Shown: piece after piece, positions 1-11,000 of the stretch | Layout: the number at the start of each line of letters is the position of its first letter | Numbering within the stretch: the stretch's first letter is position 1 | Assembly (NCBI GenBank): GCA_026929865.2 | Contig: CM049411.1 | Location: 5,364,001-5,428,000 of the forward strand | Source of the DNA: Hyperoplus lanceolatus | Taxonomy: Eukaryota > Chordata > Actinopteri > Uranoscopiformes > Ammodytidae | DNA: 64,000 nt | Direction: 5' to 3' | Program-made: the position numbers and the translations under genes | Notes under the pieces: model-generated | Databases searched by the model: none | Seen by the model: the letters and a program-made list of their open reading frames with translations, nothing else | What the model was told of the DNA's origin: nothing

Positions 1-16
1 TGTGTGTGCCTCCAGG

Positions 17-3000
17 ATGGGTTCACCTGTGGACAGCCCAGACAGAGACAGAGACGGAGACAGAGAGGAGGATGGACGGCAATACGAGCCGCACGGAGAC
101 GGAGACGGGGACGCGGGCGAAAGCCAAACTGAAGTCTCTGCTCGCACTCCTCCGCCCACCAGCAAGAAGAGGAAGAAAACCAAGAAGAGGTACTTTACTT
201 ATTATGATAGATGAAAGTTAAATAGTGCTTTGGTTTATTATTATTTTGCTGATGTTGTTTAGGTATCTTAACCTTATAGTAGACAGTGCAGAGTGGAAAT
301 GTGGAGAGAGAGAGGGATGACTTGCAGTAAACGGCCAGGGTCGGATTTGAACCCGGGTCTGCTGCGACAAAGACTGAGCCTCTATGGTACGAGCTCTACC
401 AAAGATCAGAAGTCAACTGCTCGATCTCTTTCATTTGTATTTCTAGTTTTTGTTTTACTAAGTCATCCTCATCTTGGGGAAAGCGTATTGGCTTATGAGA
501 CATTTGTAGGACGTTGCAGCAAAGCAGATGTCTGTCCCTCTTTCTGTCTCTCTTCTCTTCCAGATGACTGTGGATCAACCTCACCAGCTGCAAATATGAA
601 AGTGGTACGTGAAGTTTGGCCCAAATATGACTCAATCATAAATGTCTATGATTCAGTTTTTTAGTGTAGATAATATACAACTCTGCACCATTCCTGCTGT
701 CCATATTTTACAGACACTTTACTCATAGTAAGGGGATCTTAGAATAAACCACTACATACAACAACAGCCAAAAATTTATGAATCATAAATGTCTGTTATT
801 GTGTTATTTAGTTATCATTTTATGCTATTTTTAAAGATTTCTTCAATAGCAACCAATAGGCCTTAAGCATAGTATCAGCCCTTGTAGCAGGAAATGTTCA
901 TCACAGTAAAATAAACTTGTTGTTTGTTTGTTGTCAGTGCGGCGTGCGGGGCGTAGGTACGGCCTCAAGGAGGTGGGGGAGGGAGAAGACTGGACTCTCT
1001 TCTGGACCGACTACTCTGTGTCTCTAGACCGTGTCAAAGACATGAAGCGCTACCAGGTATTACTCTGGATTCACTCACGCCAACAACACATACATATGAT
1101 ATATACGCCATCATCATAAAAGACTAATTAAACTAAATCAAAATATATAAAGTAAGCTGATAAAAATAAATCAAATTTTTATATCCTTAAATGTTATTTA
1201 AATTCTTCTGCTCAATATGCCTACCCATAAAATAATGAGAAATATAGATTCCCATAGTGATTATGTGATTTTTCTCCGCTCAAGTAGTCAATTTGTAATC
1301 TAATAGGGTAATTCAGTTCAGGATCCATTCAGCACCCATGATTTTTTTCCTCTGAATGGCTAAGGTGTTCTCACTTAGACTGTAAACAATATTATACATG
1401 AAAATATTGCGTATTAAACCTGTGAAGACAGGCCATCTTCTCAATTAAGAATGTGTTCTTAAATTTGACCTGCCTGGTTAAATAAAATAAATATACAGTT
1501 CTCAAATGCACACAAACTAGACCACTAACCACTGGTGTGTATATCTTGTGTCTCAACAGAAAATAAACCATTTCCCAGGAATGAGTGAAATCTGCCGCAA
1601 AGATTTACTCGCAAGAAACATGAACCGAATGCTCAAACTTTTCCCCAAAGACTTCAACATCTTCCCCAGGACCTGGTGTCTGCCTGCTGAGTCAGTTAAA
1701 CCTTATTTTTAGTATTTTTTTTTCATATATATTATGTTTTATTTGGAATGATGAAAGACTTACAAGTTCTCAAAAATTGTACACAAGAAAAGCATAGGTA
1801 CAATGCTCAAAATGCATTTTTTTTCTCCCTCCCGAGTTTAACCATTCAAAGTGATCTAGCGCTTTTATGTAGCTTTTCTCAGTGTATGCTAACTCGTTAT
1901 GTGTGATTTGTAGTTACAGCGACTTCCAAGCTTACACACGGGCCAAAAAAAACAAGACTTACATCTGCAAGCCGGACACCGGTTGCCAAGGAAAAGGAAT
2001 CTTCATCACCAAATCGACTAAAGACATTCAGCCCGGAGAACACATGATCTGCCAGGTCTACGTGTCCAGGGTGAGGATATGTTAAAGGTGCAGTCGGTGA
2101 TTCTAGAGAACGCTTGTTGTCAAAATAAATTTGCCAAAATCAGTGAATACATACTGTGTGTGCTGAAAAAAATTCCAGTGTTAATACACACAGCCTAGCC
2201 CTAGGGTATGTAAACAACGGGGCCCACCATAGCAAGCAACATGACCATCTTACAGAGCCTAGGCTGTGGATAAACACTGTATTTTTTTTGTTGTTGCAGC
2301 GAAAACACAGTACAGACAGGTAGCGGATCCTGAGGCGATATTTACTGGTTTTGACAAAAAAATTATTTGACAAGTGTTTTCCAGAATTGCTGACTCTACC
2401 TTTAAACAACACACGCAGCAGCTACTTAGAAAAAAAAAAACACACACACACACCGGTTGAATAAAATACATTGCATTTCATTCCCTCCACAGCCGTTCAT
2501 ACTGGACGGATATAAGTTTGACCTGCGTATCTACGTGCTGGTGACGTCATGTGACCCGTTCAGCATCTTCATGTTCAAAGAGGGACTGACTCGCTTCTGC
2601 ACCACCAAGTACAACGAGCCCACGCACGGAAATGTGGTGAGGAAGGTTCAAACATATGTCTGGTTATACTATATTTATAAACTGAAAACTCCTCTTAGCT
2701 ACTTTAACTAACTAATCGTTGCAGCTCTACTAACCTTGTTTTTTGATGCTGTCTTATCAAGCCTCCTCCTGATAAATTGTTTAAACATATTACTGTACAT
2801 ATCTTTATAACATTAGAGTGATATGCCAAAAGACAAATTTCGAGGTAAACATTTACTAATAAAGTAATTTAACTTCATTGATTGTGAAATGTCTTCTCAT
2901 GTTAGGACGATGTGTGCATGCATCTCACCAACTACTCCATCAACAAGAACAGTGAGAACTTTGTCCGAGATGAGGACACTGGCAGCAAACGGTAAATGCA

Positions 3001-4698
3001 TTAATTATTACTTTTCACTTATTTATTCCTTTTTAAATGCTGCCTGTTGGAGTGGTGCTGCAAAAAAAAAATGGTTGTCTTTTATATGCGATGACAATAA
3101 AAGTGTCTGTCTATCCATCCATCCATCTATCTAAATACTGCATATTTATCGCATTTTTTTCCCTTCTACCCCAGAAAGCTGTCCACCTTAAACAAGCTCC
3201 TGGAGTCGATCAATTGCAACACGGACAAGATGTGGACCGACATCGAGGACATTATAATAAAGACTCTGATCTCCGCTCACCCGATCCTGAAGCACAACTA
3301 CCACACGTGTTTCCCCAACCACACCACGGGCAGCGCCTGCTTTGAGATCCTGGGCTTCGATGTGCTGCTGGATCACCGGCTCAGGCCCTGGGTGCTGGAG
3401 GTGAGTAGCCATGACACCTTCGTCCTCCTGCAGCCACACTATTTCCCTATTTTACTTTATACTGTCCTACTGTATGGAATGAGAAGCCCACTGAGGCAAA
3501 TGTCTATTTGTGATATTGGGCTATACAAATAAAACTGATTTGATTTGACACCTCTGTTTAATATATGTTGTATATGAGGCATAAATATACATTTTTTTTG
3601 TTTAATTTTACCCCTTTGTTGCTCTTTAAATGTGTAGTGTGTAGAAGGTATTTGCATTTTTCAGAACAGACTTGGTAGAAATGGAGTATCATATTCATTA
3701 GTATGTTTTAATTAGTGTACAATAACTTGAAAATAAAATTAAAACTTTTTCATGACCTTAGAATGAGCCTTTTATACCTACATAGGAGTGAGGTGCTCCT
3801 CCATGTTGCACCGCCATGTTTCTACAGTAGCACAGAATGGACATACTTAACGGCCTTATCTGTTTTTATATATAGTGGGTGTCCTGGGGAAATGCAGCTG
3901 TTGGAAAACAAAGAAAAAGTACTATAAAATAAGTGACATACAAACACATCTTCATATCATCACATCAGGCCACCATAGCTTCTGTAAATTCTCTGAACAG
4001 GAAGGGTTAGCAATGAAGCTTTGCAATCTAGAATCTCACCACTAGATGATGCCAAAATACACCGATATTACACACAGTAACTTTTAAACTTTTAAATTTT
4101 GGGGCGACTGTGGCTCAGTTGGTAGAGCGGGTCGGCTGATGATCAAAGGGTTGGAGGTTCAATCCCCGCCCTGCCACCTGTGTCATGGTTGTTGTGTCCT
4201 TGGGCAAGACACTTCACCCACCTTGCCTTGTGTGAGTATCGATAGTTAGCCTGCTATCGGTGTATGAATGTGGGTGTGAATGGTAACGTGGGAAAGGAAA
4301 ACAGGTCTCCCTTGTAAAAGAGTCTTCGGACTCGATGGGATTTACCTGTATAAATAAAAGGTTAAAAAAAAACATCACTTATGAAATCCAGTATATTCGT
4401 AGATGTCTAAATCAATCAGTATGTTTGTATGTCTATGTTGTCCAGGTGAATCATTCGCCCAGTTTCACCACTGACTCCCACCTGGACCGCGAGGTGAAAG
4501 ACGCGCTGCTGTATGACACGCTGGTGCTCATAAACCTCGGAGCCTGTGACCGACGAAAGATCACTAAAGAGGAGAGAAGGAGGGTGAAGGACAGACTGCA
4601 GCAGAACAGCACCAAAGAGGCCCGGTACGGTTAGGTCTCTCTCACACTCTCTCTCTCACACACACACACACAAACTCTCACACTCACACACACACACA

Positions 4699-4750
<52 letters not shown>

Positions 4751-7700
4751 CACACACACAAGCCCCTTAAAGGTGGAGTCAGTGATTCTGGAGAGTGCAT
4801 GTTGTCATAATTACTTTATTAAAATCTGTGAATATCTCCTCACGATCCACTAGCTGTTGGTACTGTGTGTGTGTGGAAAAACAAATCTAGTGTTCATACA
4901 CAACTTGTGTATTAAAACAAAGGTTTTTTTCAGCGCAGGCACAGAACAGACAGATAGCGAGAAGAGATATGTCTCTTCATGATATATTATTATATCATGA
5001 GGAGATTTTCACTGATTTGGCCAAAATATGATTTTGACAAGCGTTCTCCAGAATCACTGACTGCACCTTTAGTGTGTGTGTATTTGTTTGTAAAGTTTAT
5101 TTTGTATTTGTCTATAGTTCACCCTTAAGAATGAGATGCATTTCAAGGGGAAATCCTTCAATAAATCGAATTAATCCAACAAGGTTGACACCCATTTTTC
5201 CTGAATGTTGTATATTCCCCCCCACTCCTTCCCCCTCCCCCTCCCAGTTGTGAGGAGCTGCGTCATTGCCAGGCGGCCACCATGGAGCAGATGGAGCGCT
5301 ACGAGGCCAAACACCTGGGCGGCTTCAGGAGGATTTACCCCCGAGACGGAGGAGAGAAATACGACAAGTACTTTAAACACAGCAGCTCTCTGTTCAAGGA
5401 GACCGCCGCCTCCAAGGCCCGAGAGGAGTGTGCCAGGTACACGCAGGAGCTGGAAGCCATTCACATGCAATATACAGCTCCGCAAAAAAATAAGAGATCA
5501 GTCTGGGTTGTTCTTAAATATTCATCTCTACATTACTCTTAATGACAAAAAATGAATTGGAATTTGGTAGACATGTTGTCAGTAGTTAATATTATAAAAC
5601 CAAAATGTTCATTCTACTCAAACATATGCCTTTAAATAGTCAAACGAGAGACACTGAACATTTGGAGTAGTGTCTTCATTTTTTCCAGAGCTCTATATAC
5701 TGTATATAAACAGGACGTATCATTCATCTCTATTTCTGAGTGGATCACCTTGGGCTGTTTACATAGAAGCAGTGCATTTTTAATTGCAGAAAATTATGAG
5801 CATTCAAAAAATTTAGTTTTTTCAAGCACTGGTCGTCTTTTTTCTTTTTGTTCTTCCATAACAATTGTTCTTTCATACTAACCCCTAACCAAGAAGAAGA
5901 AGAAGAAGAACCACAGAATAAACAACTAAACTAAAAGGAAAAGGAGAGAGGGGCTTTTTATTTATTGGAGAAAATGAGGGGGAAAGATTCTGCTCATAAC
6001 ATAAGCACTTGCAGTTCAAATGGAGCTACACACGGTTGTGCATCATGATAGGAAGTATTAATCAAGTTGATTAAATGATCAGAACATGAATTGACAACAA
6101 GTATTGATTCAATTATCCAAAATACCAAAGATATTTTCTGGTTTTCAGACCCTCAAACTTGAACATTTGCTTCTCATCTCTCTTTGATATATCATTTATT
6201 ATATCATTAATTATAATTTCATTTTTTTGTTGCTCTGGGAAAATTATGATGAGGATGTTTCACTGTTTTTACCACTACCACTGTAATAATTGACACATTA
6301 CATTTGCATTTGTGTGTGTGTGTGTATGTGCGCGTGTCTGTCTGTCTGCCTGCGTGTGTGCATGTGTGTGCCTGTGCATGTGTGTGTGTGTGTGTGTGTG
6401 TGTAGGCAGCAGTTACAGGACCTGCATCTGAAGAAGGAGCAGAGGGAGCAGAGAGGAGGGCGGAGGAGAGAACTTCAGGGCGAGACGGCCGGAGAGAGAG
6501 ACAAACCACGACGCACACACACCTTTACCGCAAACTTTAAACCGAAACCGGTGGGTTTAAGTTGATTTGACACACACACACACACACACAGGACAAAACA
6601 CAGCGACATTTGTATGTACCTGTTCAGCTGTACACAAGTTGATGAAGATTTTATTTATATTTACCACCGGCTCTTTTTTATATGCAATTTTTATTATGTT
6701 ATATTATTGTTGCTCACTTTTTTTATACTGACTTTTATTGTTAGTCAACTGTACTGCCTGTTGACTGACTACGTGAGCTACTGGTCACTTGAATTTGTCA
6801 GTCAGTCAGTCAGTCAGTCAGTCAGTCTATTAATTAACATAACAGTAAGATGAAACACACTATAACTAATAATGTAAACTAATAGTGCAACTATATAAAA
6901 GTGCTAGAGTAAAATAATGGGCCTTGAGGCTAGAAGATGCAGTGTCACCATGACACCACAAGAGGAAGCCAAACAGCCTTTTCTTCCTGTGATGATGGAT
7001 GGTTCACATCCTGACTGACCCCTTTGTGTGAATGCACTCTCTCTCGTCCCTCTCTGTTTCCCTCTCTCTCTCTCCCTCCCTCTCCCTCTCTCTCTCTCTT
7101 TCCCTCTTTCCCTCTCTCTCTCCCTCCCTCCCTCCCTCCCCCTCCCCCTCTCCCTCTCTCTCTCTCTCTCTCCCCCTCTCTACATTTAAATCAGCTCCAA
7201 TAATATTACTGCGGATTGATTTTTATTGGATGTCTCTCATTTCAAATTCAAATACCTGTTATTGTCAAGACAGAAATAAACAAACAGACGTATCCAGGTT
7301 TATTCAGTGACAGTAATTGCTAATGTGTTTTAGATGAGTCATATACAGTGATGAGGCAATAACAAAACTAAATAAAAAGGTGCAGTCAGCAATTTTAGAG
7401 AATGATTGTTGTCAAATAACCTGTTTGTCAAAATAAGTGAATAACTCGTCATGATCCGCTACATGTGTGCACTGAAAATAAATCCATGGTTAATAGACTG
7501 CATAGGCTCAGTACACGGGCATGTTGCTAGCTACAGTGGGTCCCCCTTTTTTTTTTTTTTTTTTTTACATATATGTTTACAGAGCCTAGGCTGTGAATTA
7601 AAGGTGAAGTCAGTATATTAACACCAAAACATTTTGGTACAGGTAGCGTATTCACAGATTTTGACAACAAGCGTTCTCCAGAATCACTGACTCCATCTTG

Positions 7701-8035
7701 TAATCATATCTCTTGTCTTGTTTCTCCGCAGCTTTCTCTGTTCAGTCTGTCTGCAGTCCCTGAGCCGGAAGAAAGTGTAGAACCTCCCAATGAAGAGGGG
7801 GATGAGACAGAGAGAGAGACGGAGGAGGAGAGAGAGGAGAGAGAGAGAGAGGAGGATGAGAGAGAGGAGAGAGAGCGGATTGAGGCGTTGCTACAGAGGA
7901 AAAAGCTTGTCCATGACCTCGGAGTGGTCGACCAGATTCACCAGCTGTTGCATGGCCGGCCGGAGGGAGGGAGACAACAGCAGCCCACTAAGGTGAGAGA
8001 CAGACAGACAGACACACACACAGACAGACACACAC

Positions 8036-8097
<62 letters not shown>

Positions 8098-11000
8098 AAT
8101 GTCAACCTGTTTATTTGATAGCTTAATCCAGTGCTTCTCAAATGGTGGGGCGCGACCCCCTGGGGGGTCGCGGTGGGGTCTCAGGGGGGGCGCGATCGGC
8201 AGGGGGGACTTAGTGTTTTTTTTTTTTTTTTTTTTTATATATTTTTTTTTTTTTTCTTAAATAAACATTATACCAAGGGTCAGAAGTGTAACATAATTTA
8301 GATCTTACAAAGAAAGGGAGTATCCACTCATTGGACAGAAGGCTGTCAACATCTTACTACCCTTTGCCACATCCTATCTGTGTGAGATGGGCTTTTCCAC
8401 TGTTGCTGCACTCAAGACAAAGTACAGGTCCCAGCTTAACATTGAGCAAGAGTTAAGAGTAGCAGTATCAAGTTTGAAGCCCAGATTTGGAATGATGTGC
8501 ACTGCAAAGAGGGCTCACTGCAGCCACTAAAATACAGAGCAAATTGTATTTTTGTGTATTATAAGCAGAATGTGTTCATATAAAACAGACAAATAGGGAA
8601 ATAAGTTCAAAATAATTGTGAAGGTGAATTTAGTTATATTAAAAAAGCTCAAACTGATGTAGCTGCCAGTTTCAAATAGTTCAGGGTTCAAGGCTTTTTA
8701 ATGTCTTGTGTTATGTTCAGGAGAAGTATGCAAATTGTACATTAAATATTGTTGCAAATGTTGCACACAAAGAGTAATGTTTATTTTTAAGTCATATATA
8801 TTTTTGAAAGGGAATAAGCTGATGAAGCTGACTGACAAGTGACCAATGTTTACTATTTAAAAATGTTATTAATTAAATGAAAACCCCAGTGAATCATTTG
8901 CTCTTGTTTCTGTGTTTTGAGATTCACACAGACTGAACGGTCTTGTTTAAATGTTACAAATTGAGTTAATAAACTTGGAAATTGTTTTAAGATGTTGCAG
9001 ATGTCAGCAAATTTTATTAATCTATTTTAATAATAAGGTGATTGTATGCAGAATGCTGGTGCTAGCAACTCAAACTCATATATAACTCTTATACAGATAA
9101 ATAAATAAATAAATATTAGCAGGTTCTCAATAGTATTTCAATTTAGGGGGGTCGTGAAAAAATTTCAGTCTCCTAGGGGGGCATGACAGAAAATAATTGA
9201 GAAGCACTGGCTTAATCTAAGACAAATTCCAATAACCTCCTGTGACTTACAATGTGTGAATCTGCATGTGTTCATTGACAAAGAAGAAGTTTTAAAAATA
9301 TTACTGAAACAGTCAAGTCTTTCCTCTGATGATCATAAATGACTTGTAACAGCAAGAGAGACCATCAGTGCAGAGAATGCTATTTTTATAAAAGTTATTA
9401 TTTCTCATAATTTGTTCCTCTCTTTTTGCTTGTCCTTGTCTACTTTTTGCTTTTAAAATTTATTGAATAATGGCCAATTACTTATTACATACAACGTCAG
9501 CACCCGCTAGCAAAGTTCTTAAAGGGGCACTGTGTAATATGACATCATCAAGAAATTTCTAGAAAGTTCTAGAATGCAACGCTCCCTGGGTAACCCCACT
9601 CCATTTGAATAATAACAGAAGCTACAGTGGCCTTCAATGACAAGAACAATTCTAAATTCTAAACAATGCACCTGATGACATTCCAAAAACATGGCTTCCT
9701 CCATAAGACTTACCCTCTCAATGTAGAAAATGTAATATTAATATTTGTATTTCTCCACTCCACTTTATGAATGAGGATATTGATTTTAGCTAATACATTA
9801 CTTAAAATGTTACACAGTGCTCCTTTAAGGACAGCATGCCTGGCGTCGTAAAAACACTACCACTTTAGTCCAAAGGGGGGGGGGGGCACTGGAATCAACA
9901 AAAACAGAAAATTTCTCTTAGCCACTTTAAATGATAATATTGTTTCTTAATTGGCTTCCGATCACAATGCCGTCTTTGTGTTATTTCAGGGAGACTCTCT
10001 GACACACCTTTCCCAAAGGACAAAGCCGCAGATGTCTCGGCAGGTGAGACGGAACACAGAACAAATCCAAAATCCAATATTTTGTTGCCAACATTTATTT
10101 TTTATTAACTGTACGATACCCTGATCCTGAAAAATTCTGATTCAGTTATTCCGCTGATGGTGACTTTAATTGTAAATATTTATTGTTTTCCCACATTTTT
10201 TCCAAAGAAAGAAACTGCAAATTTTCTCTACTTACTAACCTGTAATTTCTATTTTATTTAAATATTCTATTTCAATTCATTCGCTTTTCTAATGTTTATA
10301 ATGTATTTAATCTTGCCCCTGTAAAGCACCTTGAATGTGTCTGTGTCTATGACTGCAACTAATTATTATTTTATTCAATTGTTCCTTCACAATTTTTGAG
10401 CTCAGCAAACAGGCTCCAATTTCACCACAGTCAGATAAAAAGTGGTTGAAGAGACACATAATGCCTTCTAAGAGTTAATAACTAAATATGATTCCTGATT
10501 TTAAATAGATAAATAAATGAATAAATGTCACGTCCAGCTTTGCTAGGGGTAAAAGGATGCATCACAAACCAGTTGTACTTGGTTGAACCAAAGCAATTTA
10601 TTAAATGAAGAATGTAATATTGCGTAACAATAAATAATGTCTCCGTGTATATTCTCACCCGACACACAGCAGCAGCAGCAGCAGCAGCGTTTACTCCGGC
10701 CGACGTTGGATCAGTCTGAGGCCGACAGTCACAACCTGAGACGGACCCTCAGCGCACAGAGGATCCCCTGGCCTGGTGAGAATAGTAAGAATAATAATAT
10801 TGTGTGTGTGTTTATATACTGTATAATATGAGCTTTTCTTGAAACTCAAGCAAGTGGAAAGTGTGTTTTTTTTTGCGTTTGTTTTATTCATTCGTCTACT
10901 ACTATTCTAACTTTGTTTTTATTGCTTACCTGTTCAAAATAAAGCCAATCAATCAATCAATCAATCAATCTATAGTTGACACATCCACATGCTCGGATGC

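Noticed and set aside
331..404. tRNA gene-like sequences (also 4101, 11480, 32930, 55415, 62640)
   Set aside because: A and B boxes are present, but cloverleaf stems are broken and shared SINE bodies follow; these are SINE heads, not tRNA genes.
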